DNA from: CBDCWQ01 sp965223435
GTDB taxonomy: Bacteria; Myxococcota; Kuafuiibacteriia; Kuafuiibacteriales; Kuafuiibacteriaceae
Length of the DNA stretch: 64,000 bases
Assembly (NCBI GenBank): GCA_965223435.1
Contig: CBDCWQ010000023.1
Location: 1,178,001-1,242,000, forward strand
Reading direction: 5' to 3'
A program made the position numbers and the translations under genes. Below are positions 33,714 through 41,533 of the stretch, one piece after another. The notes below the pieces were generated by a model. That model was given only the letters and a program-made list of their open reading frames with translations, was not told where the DNA came from and did no database searches. Positions within the stretch are counted from its first letter, which is position 1. Every line of letters starts with the position of its first letter.

Positions 33714-35039
33714 GTGACGGACGGCCAAGACACAGTACGACGCCTTGTCTCCGTCCCCATTCTCAAGGCGCTGAGGGTTGAGGTTGTGGACGGGCCCGAC
33801 CGCGGAAAAACCGCGGTGGCCAAATCCGACACCATCACCGTTGGAACCTCTTTGGACAACGATGTGGTGCTCGCGGACAACACGGTCTCGCGGTACCACC
33901 TTGAGCTTCGGCACTTGGGCAAGGACATCCAAGTTGAAGACTTGGGGTCGACCAACGGAACCATGCTGGGGAAGGCCATTTTGGAGCGTGCCAAGCTTCT
34001 CCCCGGTGCGGTGCTCAAGGTCGGCAATACGAGCCTTCGGGTCGATGACGGGGAGCCGCTGCGTCTCGAAACCCATGACCGTGACTCGTTTTTTGGGATT
34101 CGAGGCAAATCGCAATCCATGCGCCGGCTCATGGTTCAGATCAAACGTGCGGCGCAATCCGATGCATCGATTCTCGAGCTGGGCGAAACCGGGGCCGGCA
34201 AAGAGGTTATCGCCCATGCTGTCCATCGCGCCAGTGGGCGCTCCGACCAGCCCTTTGAGATTGTCGACTGTGGTGCTCTGGCGCCGGCGCTCATCGCCAG
34301 CGAGCTTTTTGGTCACGAACAGGGCGCGTTCACCGGTGCTTATCGGCGCCACATTGGTGCATTTGAAAGAGCGATGGGGGGGACCTTATTTCTTGATGAG
34401 ATTGGGGAGCTTCCCAACAGCCTCCAAACCACGCTCTTGGGGGTCTTAGAAAGACGGAGTTTTCGTCGTTTGGGCGGTGATACACCGATCTCGGTCGACA
34501 CCCGTCTTATCTGTGCAACCCATCGAGACCTCCGCGCGGAGGTCAACGCGGGTACTTTCAGAGAGGATCTGTACTACCGCATTGCCGTGATTCGTCTTCC
34601 CATTCCGTCGTTGCGCAACCGCCAGGAGGACATCCCGACTTTGGTAGAGCATTTTCTTCGGGAGGCGGGTTTTGAGGGTAGGGTAGAAGAGGTCATTCCA
34701 CCCGAGGTCATGGACCACATGATGGAATACCGGTGGCCGGGAAACGTTCGCGAGCTTCGAAACTTTGTGGACTCGGCGCTTGCGATGGGCGAGACGCCCC
34801 GTTTGGAAGAGCACGCGAATACCGACCTAGATCCCACAAGCTTTCCCAGTGTTCCTTTCGATCAGTTGATGCTCCTTGAGTATAAGGATGCTCGCAACTT
34901 GGTGCTGAGCGAGTTTGAGCTAGGTTACTTGAGCGCATTGATCAAGCGTGCCAACAACAACGTTTCGGAAGCCTCTCGGTTGGCCAAAATCAATCGAACG
35001 TACCTCATAGAAATGCTCAAACGCCACAGTTTGAGGTAG
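33714..35039 (+). CDS. FHA-domain sigma-54-dependent transcriptional activator
   Basis: The 441-residue protein begins at GTG. An FHA phosphothreonine-binding domain spans about 20-110 (VSRYHLEL, DLGSTNGT). The AAA+ sigma-54-interaction domain follows, with Walker A GETGAGKE (157-164; Thr in place of the usual Ser), the sigma-54 contact loop GAFTGA (204-209) and Walker B GGTLFLDEIGEL (D228, E229). A Fis-type helix-turn-helix ends the protein (about 413-440). All residues needed to activate sigma-54 RNA polymerase appear present. The kinase gene starts 5 bases after the stop, so the two are almost certainly one operon. I infer that the FHA domain reads a phosphothreonine placed by that kinase, a pairing common in Myxococcota. 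Confidence 0.92.
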   Translation: MTDGQDTVRRLVSVPILKALRVEVVDGPDRGKTAVAKSDTITVGTSLDNDVVLADNTVSRYHLELRHLGKDIQVEDLGSTNGTMLGKAILERAKLLPGAVLKVGNTSLRVDDGEPLRLETHDRDSFFGIRGKSQSMRRLMVQIKRAAQSDASILELGETGAGKEVIAHAVHRASGRSDQPFEIVDCGALAPALIASELFGHEQGAFTGAYRRHIGAFERAMGGTLFLDEIGELPNSLQTTLLGVLERRSFRRLGGDTPISVDTRLICATHRDLRAEVNAGTFREDLYYRIAVIRLPIPSLRNRQEDIPTLVEHFLREAGFEGRVEEVIPPEVMDHMMEYRWPGNVRELRNFVDSALAMGETPRLEEHANTDLDPTSFPSVPFDQLMLLEYKDARNLVLSEFELGYLSALIKRANNNVSEASRLAKINRTYLIEMLKRHSLR

Positions 35040-35044
35040 CGCGC

Positions 35045-37039
35045 TTGGAGCGAACTGCACAAGCTATTGTTGCGACGTCCGTCTATCGCCTGATTCGTTC
35101 AATCCGAATTACCGGTTCGTCTCAGACCTACGAGGCATCTTTCGGAAGCGCCGGTTTTCAGCGGCGGGTGATCATCAAACAGCCGGCCCCCGAGCTTCTG
35201 CGGGACAAAAGCCTGCTCAGGAGTTTCTTCGACGAAGCCCGAATCTTAAGCCACCTTAGGCACAACAATGTGGTGAACGTCATCGACTTCATCGCTTCGA
35301 GAGCGGGGCCCGCCATTGTTCTCGAGTACATCGAGGGGCTCAGCCTCGCCCAGCTCAAAGAAAAGGCCGAGGAGGCTAAGCGCCCGATTCCCGAGGAGTT
35401 TGCGCTCTATATCTGCAGTGAGTTGGCTCAAGCGTTGGCCTACATCCACGATGCGCGTGGCCCGAATGGAGACGCGATGTCCATCGTCCACCGGGATGTC
35501 AATCCGTCAAACATTCTTATTTCGTGGGATGGAGATGTTCGTCTCGCCGACTTTGGTATCGCCAAGGCCTCAAATCGCCTCGAGCATACCGAAATCGGAA
35601 CGACCAAAGGGACCGTGGATTTTATGGCTCCCGAGCAGTGCGCGGGGGCGCATGTTGATCGTCGCGCCGATATTTTCTCTTTGGGTTGTGTTTTACACTG
35701 GGTGATCGCCGGCTACAGTCCCGTCTCGGTCGTTTTGGACAACACGGTGCAGTTTGTGACCAAACTTGAACCATCGCTCCCTCCCGACATCGCGCGGGTT
35801 GTTTCGCGATGTATTCGCGATGAGCCGCGCCGCCGCTACCGCAACGCAGCGGGGTTGGCACATGATTGCTGGGAGCTTTTGTCGCGGTACGCCCCGGATC
35901 ACCCCCGATCTAAGCTTAGGGATTGGTTGAGTGAGCTCAAGACTCCCGACCGTTCTTCCAAGCCTCTCGCGGGGCTCTTCGACCTGAGTTCCATCAATCA
36001 AGGAGGCAAAGAGCGTCGTTCCGAGGCTGAGCTGACTCGGCGGATCGCGACCGAACAACCGAGCGCTCTTGTGGTCCATCGCGATCGATGGGTTGACGAG
36101 GCGCTCGAGCCGACGGCCTTGGTGGGGCGGGTGCTGGCTGGCTACAAGCTGGATTCCTTTCTTGGAGGAGAGAGGATGTGGCGGTTCGCAGCCCGCCATG
36201 ACCTGCTCCAGGATCGGCGCTTGCTTGAGCTCTCCTCGGGTAAGCATGCGGCGCCTAAAGACCATCCGTTGATGACAAAGGTTCGCGCTTTTGCATCGGT
36301 TAGACACGAATCTGTAGTTCCCGTTCTGGATTGTGGCGCGACCGAGGGAGGGCGTCTTTATGTTGTGACTCAGGACCCAGATGGTCGCACGTTGGCGTCG
36401 CTGGTCGCCTTGGCCGCACCCATTCCGCTGGTGCGTATGCTGTCCATCGCCAAACAAATCGTGGCGGGCCTCATCGAACTCAAAAAAGCGGGCCTGAGCC
36501 CAGTCCTCGTTGATCCCCATTGTGTGGTGATGGTTGAGCGCGGGGCCATGGAAGTCGCAGCCATTGGTTTTAGTCGAATGCACAATGGCGGTGACGAAAC
36601 CAGCGACGAGTCCGCGTGGCGACCGAAGGGTGGCCGAACAAGTGGCATTCAAGGCGATCTGTATGCCCTCGGCGCGATGATGTACGCCATGGTTGAGGGG
36701 CATCCGCCCCCCGTGGCTCAAAACGGTGGAGCCTTGCCGGCGGCTGGGCGCATGAACGGTGGGGACGCGATAAGTTCAGTCATTGTTGACCTCCTGGACC
36801 AAAGTTCGCCAAGACGGATCGCGAGCTATGAGGGCTTTCAAAAACGCATTCAGCACCTCGAGCTTCATCTCAGCGAGTCGCCGACCGAATATCTCGACGG
36901 CGGCGCTGCCCGAACCAAGGTGACGACCGGTGTGAGCACGGAGGCCGTTTTGGAGCCTAAGCGACGATTCCATCTAGGGGTTGTTGTGGCTTTGGTGGTA
37001 CTGGCAAGTGTAGGCTTGTTCTTGTGGTTCCATTCCTGA
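35045..37039 (+). CDS. Ser/Thr protein kinase with second pseudokinase-like domain and C-terminal membrane anchor
   Basis: The protein has 664 residues from a TTG start 5 bases after the FHA activator; no ATG lies nearby, so translation is probably coupled. The first kinase domain (about 14-285) keeps Lys45 (VIIK), HRDVNPSN (149-156), DFG (169-171) and the APEQ region, but its glycine-rich loop is poor. A second region (about 365-600) keeps kinase-like spacing, including a DLYALGAMMYAMVEG segment like subdomain IX, but lacks HRD, DFG and the usual loop, so it looks like a pseudokinase. The last 25 residues form one hydrophobic helix (about 640-662) with almost no tail, typical of a tail anchor placing the kinase in the cytoplasm. 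Confidence 0.85.
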   Translation: MERTAQAIVATSVYRLIRSIRITGSSQTYEASFGSAGFQRRVIIKQPAPELLRDKSLLRSFFDEARILSHLRHNNVVNVIDFIASRAGPAIVLEYIEGLSLAQLKEKAEEAKRPIPEEFALYICSELAQALAYIHDARGPNGDAMSIVHRDVNPSNILISWDGDVRLADFGIAKASNRLEHTEIGTTKGTVDFMAPEQCAGAHVDRRADIFSLGCVLHWVIAGYSPVSVVLDNTVQFVTKLEPSLPPDIARVVSRCIRDEPRRRYRNAAGLAHDCWELLSRYAPDHPRSKLRDWLSELKTPDRSSKPLAGLFDLSSINQGGKERRSEAELTRRIATEQPSALVVHRDRWVDEALEPTALVGRVLAGYKLDSFLGGERMWRFAARHDLLQDRRLLELSSGKHAAPKDHPLMTKVRAFASVRHESVVPVLDCGATEGGRLYVVTQDPDGRTLASLVALAAPIPLVRMLSIAKQIVAGLIELKKAGLSPVLVDPHCVVMVERGAMEVAAIGFSRMHNGGDETSDESAWRPKGGRTSGIQGDLYALGAMMYAMVEGHPPPVAQNGGALPAAGRMNGGDAISSVIVDLLDQSSPRRIASYEGFQKRIQHLELHLSESPTEYLDGGAARTKVTTGVSTEAVLEPKRRFHLGVVVALVVLASVGLFLWFHS

Positions 37040-37080
37040 GCGTACCTATGCGTTCCCGTTTGCGAATTGTACACGATTTT

Positions 37081-37098
37081 CACGTGCGCACGCACGTG
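37081..37098. terminator. Palindrome between convergent kinase genes
   Basis: CACGTGCG and CGCACGTG form a perfect 8-bp inverted repeat with a 2-base centre, lying between the stops of two convergent genes (37039 and 37136). It could terminate both transcripts. A protein-binding palindrome is an alternative. Confidence 0.4.
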
Positions 37099-37135
37099 CT
37101 CGATTTCATGAGGTTTTTCTCAAGATAAGAAACGG

Positions 37136-38872
37136 CTAGTTCGCAGAAAGGTCAAGATGGAGCTTCTTGGTCTTTCCTGGCTGGATCGAAACAATCTTTT
37201 CTTGGGTGATGTTTTTCTTGACGTTTGTTAGCCGGAGCCTGTGTTTGCCTGGGGCCAATTCAATTCGATAAAGGGGCGTGCTTCCGCGGGGTGTTCCGTC
37301 GATGGCGACTTCGGTCCAGGGTGTGGTGTCGACCGAAAGAAAGCCTCGAGATGTGTTGTTAGGTTTCGGCGGTCTTAGCTTTGGTGATGTGGTGCGCGGA
37401 CGACGGCGGGGCAGGGCTTTCAACCGCACGAGCACTTTCTTTTCCTGGTTTTCTGATAGCTTGAGCTCCAGATTTTTTTCGTGAAAGCCGGCCTTACCCA
37501 CGCGGACTTGGTGCGCCGTTTTGGGGGTGAGCTTCCGGGTGGTGAGTGGCGTGGTCCCTAGGTGTTTATCACCCACAAACACGTCGGCCCCTTTGGGGTC
37601 GGAGTCTATGGTCAAGAACGCGTGTTTGACCTCTGCCTTCAGATGCGCGGGGCGGCGCTCGTTGGGGGTCGTGGTCGGTGTGCCCGCGGCCGGGGCTTTC
37701 TGGCTCATGTTTTCGTTTGCCTGCTCCAAGGGTTTGACGGCGATGACCAGGGCGCACAGCATACTGGCCAGGGCTGCTGCGACCACCCACCAGGTTCGGA
37801 GTCTTCGAGGTTGTCTTCTCGCCTTGATGGGTGCCCCGCTGCTGGGTGTGTACCCCTCGCGCGCGGGGGTCGCCGATGAATTTTCATCGGCGGGGCCCAG
37901 AGGAAGGAGAAACTCCATTCCGAGTCCCTGGGACCCAGGCTTTCGCGGCTCGTGCTCACTGACCGCGGCGAGCAGCGCGGTGATGCGCGAGGTCTCGGGT
38001 CTGGGTGACTGCTGGTTGAGAAGGTGATCCAGTTCTTTGGCGATGGTCTGGCAGTCGGGGTACCGTTCGTTGGGCTCGATGCGCGTCATCTTGAGAACCA
38101 TGTCGTCGAGTTCTTGGGGGACGGCTCCGTTTCGCGTTGAGGGTTTTGGGATTTTGTTGTTGCTTAACCACTGGAGGACTTCAACCTCTGTGGATCCCTT
38201 TCTGAATAGATTTTGCTGCGCGAGAAACTCCCAAAAAACGACCCCCAAAGAGAACTGGTCTGAGCGTGCGTCGACCTCGGCACCGCGGATCTGCTCAGGA
38301 GACATGTAGCGAACTTTGCCTTTGATCACCCCGGTGGCGGTTTTGATGCTCTGGATTGCAGCTTTCGCGATCCCAAAGTCCACAACTTTCGTCAGCCCGT
38401 CTTTGCGAACCATGATGTTCTGGGGACTGACGTCGCGATGGACGATGTGTAGAGGAACGCCTTCCGGATCTGTCGCTTCGTGGGCGTAGGCAAGGGCGCT
38501 CGCAGCGTCTTTGATGATCCGCATTGGGGCCTCTATGGGGATGGTCAGATTGGCCTGGATGGCGGTGAGAAGGATTCCAGCGATGGTGTGCCCCTCGATG
38601 TACTCCATCGCGATGAAGTACGTGCCTCGCCAGCGACCAACCTCAAACAAAGAGACAATATTGGGGTGGTTTAGGCTGGCGGCGACACGCGCTTCGTCCA
38701 GAAACTGACCGACCTGCACGGGGTCTTCGGCAAGAGTTGGCAGGAGGCTCTTGAGGATAATGAGTCGGTCTACGCCGATCTCGTCCTTTTGGCGGGCCAG
38801 GAATATCTCGCCCATGCCACCGACGACGAGGCGCCTGATGACCTCATACTTGTCGAAGACCAGTACCGCCAT
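37136..38872 (-). CDS. Transmembrane Ser/Thr protein kinase with two PEGA domains
   Basis: This is a 578-residue Pkn-type kinase. The catalytic domain (about 8-285) has VVGGMGE, Lys41, HRDVSPQN (145-152) and DFG (165-167), so it should be active. One membrane helix (about 360-379) follows a Ser/Pro-rich linker. The outer part holds two PEGA-type beta domains (about 417-478 and 513-577; DSDPKGADVFVGDKHLG and VAIDGTPRGSTPL), which probably bind cell-surface components. It lies 13 bases after the TPR-like gene on the same strand, so they form an operon. Kinase-PEGA architecture is characteristic of Myxococcota and relatives. Confidence 0.92.
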   Translation of the reverse strand: MAVLVFDKYEVIRRLVVGGMGEIFLARQKDEIGVDRLIILKSLLPTLAEDPVQVGQFLDEARVAASLNHPNIVSLFEVGRWRGTYFIAMEYIEGHTIAGILLTAIQANLTIPIEAPMRIIKDAASALAYAHEATDPEGVPLHIVHRDVSPQNIMVRKDGLTKVVDFGIAKAAIQSIKTATGVIKGKVRYMSPEQIRGAEVDARSDQFSLGVVFWEFLAQQNLFRKGSTEVEVLQWLSNNKIPKPSTRNGAVPQELDDMVLKMTRIEPNERYPDCQTIAKELDHLLNQQSPRPETSRITALLAAVSEHEPRKPGSQGLGMEFLLPLGPADENSSATPAREGYTPSSGAPIKARRQPRRLRTWWVVAAALASMLCALVIAVKPLEQANENMSQKAPAAGTPTTTPNERRPAHLKAEVKHAFLTIDSDPKGADVFVGDKHLGTTPLTTRKLTPKTAHQVRVGKAGFHEKNLELKLSENQEKKVLVRLKALPRRRPRTTSPKLRPPKPNNTSRGFLSVDTTPWTEVAIDGTPRGSTPLYRIELAPGKHRLRLTNVKKNITQEKIVSIQPGKTKKLHLDLSAN

Positions 38873-38885
38873 GACCGCGCACTCA

Positions 38886-39746
38886 CTAAAAGAGTCGGAA
38901 CTTTCCTAGGTCTGTGGACGACCCGCCTGAGTCCTGGGTGGCGAGGTAGGCGGCGGTTCCGGAAGATACCGCAACCACGGCAACCAAAGACCAAAACCAC
39001 CACGTTTTGTAGAACTTTGACGTGGAGACCTGTCCGGCCAAGACCGGTAACACGAGGGGTTTGGCGGCGGCGCCCATCTCGAGGAGGGGTGCATCGTCGG
39101 CGTCGAGGGTGGATACAAAGTACTCCATAGCGAAGCCGCTTTTATTGGCCGTCCAGCTTGCAGGAATCGCGCCGGTCCAGTCCCCGTTGCTTTGTTGCTT
39201 CAGGGGTAAAGAAGAATACTCTTTGTCTCCCATCCGGCGGTACAACACGCGAACCACGGCCACCACGCTTCGGGGGTCTCGCACCCGATACGAAAAGGGG
39301 ATCGGTTGCCCCCCGGTGGGTTTTGAGGGTGGATCTCCGATGAACTTCAGCGTCTTGATCAGCCGGGCCCGTTCGAGCGCTCTGGTTTGGTCGCGAAGCG
39401 CCTGCTCTTCGACCCGCACCTTCAGGAAAATGGCCAATATTTTTGGCGGCGTGTCCTCTGACAGCTGGTAGTCTGGCTCACTTCGCAACAGCAGGCGGAA
39501 GGTATTTTCGGCTTCGGTGATTCGGTTCAGTACGGCGAAGGCGCTCGCTTGGAGGCGGAGGACCTCTAAGCGGGTGCGTGATTTGGTTTTTCGGCGCTTA
39601 AGAATTCTTGCGCTGAGGCGAATGACACGCTCGAAGTCCAACGACTTATAGAGCTTTTGAACCCGATGCAGGCTTGTGTTCTTTCGGCTGGGTGCGCCTA
39701 TCAGGAAAGGGATGGTAAGCGCCCATACTGTCGCGGATGTAGGCAA
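38886..39746 (-). CDS. TPR-like membrane protein in operon with PEGA kinase
   Basis: The protein has 286 residues from a TTG start; an in-frame stop just upstream fixes the limit. The N-terminus is hydrophobic (TVWALTIPFLIGA), followed by a helical TPR-like region (about 25-130; LYKSLDFERVI, RLQASAFAVLNRITEAE). A beta-rich domain (about 140-225) and a C-terminal membrane helix (about 240-262; WWFWSLVAVVAVSSG) follow. I do not recognise a named family, but proteins with this layout often sit beside Pkn kinases. The 13-base gap suggests co-transcription and a role as sensor or scaffold for the kinase. Confidence 0.7.
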   Translation of the reverse strand: MPTSATVWALTIPFLIGAPSRKNTSLHRVQKLYKSLDFERVIRLSARILKRRKTKSRTRLEVLRLQASAFAVLNRITEAENTFRLLLRSEPDYQLSEDTPPKILAIFLKVRVEEQALRDQTRALERARLIKTLKFIGDPPSKPTGGQPIPFSYRVRDPRSVVAVVRVLYRRMGDKEYSSLPLKQQSNGDWTGAIPASWTANKSGFAMEYFVSTLDADDAPLLEMGAAAKPLVLPVLAGQVSTSKFYKTWWFWSLVAVVAVSSGTAAYLATQDSGGSSTDLGKFRLF

Positions 39747-39899
39747 TATCCCTTATCTTATCATGCGGCGCTCCTGGGAAGATATCGTAACAAGCCGGCT
39801 TCCTCTGTCCGTATAGAAGAACAGGTGCGGAGCTGGAGGCCCCTGTGGGTGGATAACTCAGTAGCACGCAGGTTATACGACGGGGGAGGGAGTGGCTGA

Positions 39900-40136
39900 A
39901 TGGAGTGCACATCGACCGAGCTTTTGATTGAATGGTTGTTTGTTGAACAACGGCTCCCGAGGGCAGAAGTGGAGGCCCTTTTGGGCCATCTCAGGACATG
40001 TCGCGGGTGCCGCGATCGCTATGAGCGCGCGGTCACGATGGAAAGGCTCCTTGTCAGCGCGGGTGAGGATTCGGAAGTCCCTGTTTTTGCTGAGCTCGCT
40101 TGGTTGATGCCGAGGGTTCTTGACAAAGTGCGTTGA
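39900..40136 (+). CDS. Small zinc-finger anti-sigma-like protein
   Basis: This 78-residue protein begins at ATG 39900 after GGGAGGG. It carries an HxxxCxxC motif (HLRTCRGC) typical of zf-HC2 anti-sigma domains; a Cys near the N-terminus (third residue) could be a further ligand. Unlike most anti-sigma factors it has no membrane helix or sensor domain. It converges on the sigma-factor gene with 72 bases between stops, so the pair could be functionally linked but is not co-transcribed. The link to that sigma factor is inference. Confidence 0.6.
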   Translation: MECTSTELLIEWLFVEQRLPRAEVEALLGHLRTCRGCRDRYERAVTMERLLVSAGEDSEVPVFAELAWLMPRVLDKVR

Positions 40137-40208
40137 GGGCGCCGGCGGTCGAGCCAGGGGGCACGCGTATCGACGGCCGTCGCGTGGGGATTGAAGGCTG
40201 CCAAGGGA

Positions 40209-40853
40209 TCAGTAGGCCTGAAGGCTGACCCACTGGGGCTCCGACGGATTGTAGCCGTGAGACTTCAAGTGGTTGTAGAGCTTGCTTCTTAAGTGTTTTT
40301 CGCGCGTTCTGAGCTGCATCGGGGTCAGGTGCGTATGTGCGCACACGACGCGTCGAGGAAGTCGTTCTTCGTAGCGCAACCTCAAGATATCGCGGTCGGT
40401 CGGGGACAGGGTGCCCAGGAATTCACGGTAGATGAGTTTGAGCTCTCGTAAAAGCGCGCTCTGTTCCGGTGAACTGCCGGATGGCTGGTCCTCAAGCTGC
40501 TGGACGCCAAGATCGACGGCCGAGGGTTCGCGGGAGGTCTTTCGAAACCGGTCGATGAGGACGTTTCGGCAGACGCCGGACAGATAGGCACTAAAGGAGC
40601 GGCTGCCATCAAAGGATTTACGGGCCGTCGGGGACATGGCGCGTATGAAAGATTCTTGCACCACGTCGTCCACATCGAAGGCGGTGAGTCTGAGCGAAAA
40701 GGTTTTTGGTCCTCCGGGACATCTGGCGGTGAAGCCAAGGCGCAAGCTTTTCGCCAAACCCGGCGCATAGTGCTCATACACTTCAGCCAGCGTTGCCCGG
40801 TCGCCTGCTCGGTACCGGGCCAGTCTCTCCTGATTTTGCGCAAGCCAGGTCAT
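40209..40853 (-). CDS. RNA polymerase sigma-70 family (ECF-like) factor
   Basis: The frame extends to 40886, but ATG 40853 has AAAGG nine bases upstream and is preferred; the protein is then 214 residues. Region 2 is seen in VDDVVQESFIRAM and FSAYLSGVCRNVLIDRFRK; region 4 in LSPTDRDILRLRYEE and a helix-turn-helix that diverges from the usual (RRVVCAHTHLTPMQLRTREKHLRSKL). It should direct RNA polymerase to a small regulon. A divergent lipoprotein gene starts about 180 bases away and is a plausible target. The small zinc-finger protein converges on its 3' end. Confidence 0.85.
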   Translation of the reverse strand: MTWLAQNQERLARYRAGDRATLAEVYEHYAPGLAKSLRLGFTARCPGGPKTFSLRLTAFDVDDVVQESFIRAMSPTARKSFDGSRSFSAYLSGVCRNVLIDRFRKTSREPSAVDLGVQQLEDQPSGSSPEQSALLRELKLIYREFLGTLSPTDRDILRLRYEERLPRRVVCAHTHLTPMQLRTREKHLRSKLYNHLKSHGYNPSEPQWVSLQAY

Positions 40854-41029
40854 ATCCTGATACCTTTGTATACACCATACCCACATTTGTACGATTAGCT
40901 AGCTAAAAATGGGCCTCGTGGCTTCTGCTCGACAGTCTGGATTGCGTGGGACAATGTGGCCCCTAGGAGGAGCGCAACCCGAATTTCGAGTGAGAGTCGA
41001 CACTGGACGACAGAAGTGAAGTATAATGT

Positions 41030-41533
41030 GTGGGGTTGGGACCGTATTCAAGCACACTTCGAGGGGCCACGTGGTTACCTCTGGCCTGTGTATGGATGGC
41101 CCTGGGCGGCGCTTGCTCCAACGAGATAGCGGTTCTGGTCAGCATCGAAGATCCCGAGGCCACCAGTCTGGGCGCGTCCTCTCTGCGGGTGAGCGACGGT
41201 GGAAAATCAAACCTCTTGACAGTTTCGGTCGCAGGGCGTGCCTTCCCCTTGTCCATTACTTTGGTCAACAATCAAGAAGGGCCGAAGCCTGTATGGTTCG
41301 AAACCCTTGCGCCCGACCAAACGCTTTTGGCGCGAGGGTTTGTCGAGCTCGAGTTTTCGCGAGAGCGGGTCCGAACCTATAAGATGAACCTGGGGACGTC
41401 CTGCGAAACCTCGACCTCTTCCGGCGCTTCGTCCTGCGATGATGGAATCTTCTGCAATGGGGCCGAACGCTGCGAAAACCGGGATGCCGGCCCGGCCAGC
41501 CTCCGTGCCCGGCGAGTGCGGTCGAGTGCGTGA
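41030..41533 (+). pseudogene. N-terminal part of split beta-helix lipoprotein
   Basis: The GTG start gives a signal peptide ending in a weak lipobox (ALGGAC, Cys29). A beta-type domain follows, then a Cys-rich motif (SCDDGIFCNGAERCE) typical of secreted myxobacterial proteins. After that motif this frame turns into unlike sequence and stops at 41533. The expected continuation of the motif (GCRPGQPPCP, then VECVNVACLENEAVC) is found in the frame that continues into the next entry. One base therefore appears to be missing between about 41470 and 41490. It is either a frameshifted gene, an assembly error or, less likely, two overlapping genes (GTGA overlap). Confidence 0.6.

Noticed and set aside
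41022..41027. TATAAT as the -10 box of the beta-helix lipoprotein gene
   Set aside because: It ends three bases before the GTG start, so it would need a leaderless transcript, and no -35 box is correctly spaced (TCGACA is 19 bases away).
41530..41533. GTGA overlap marking two separate coupled genes
   Set aside because: The Cys-rich motif runs through the junction in the other frame, which fits a frameshift better than two genes, though the alternative is kept in mind.
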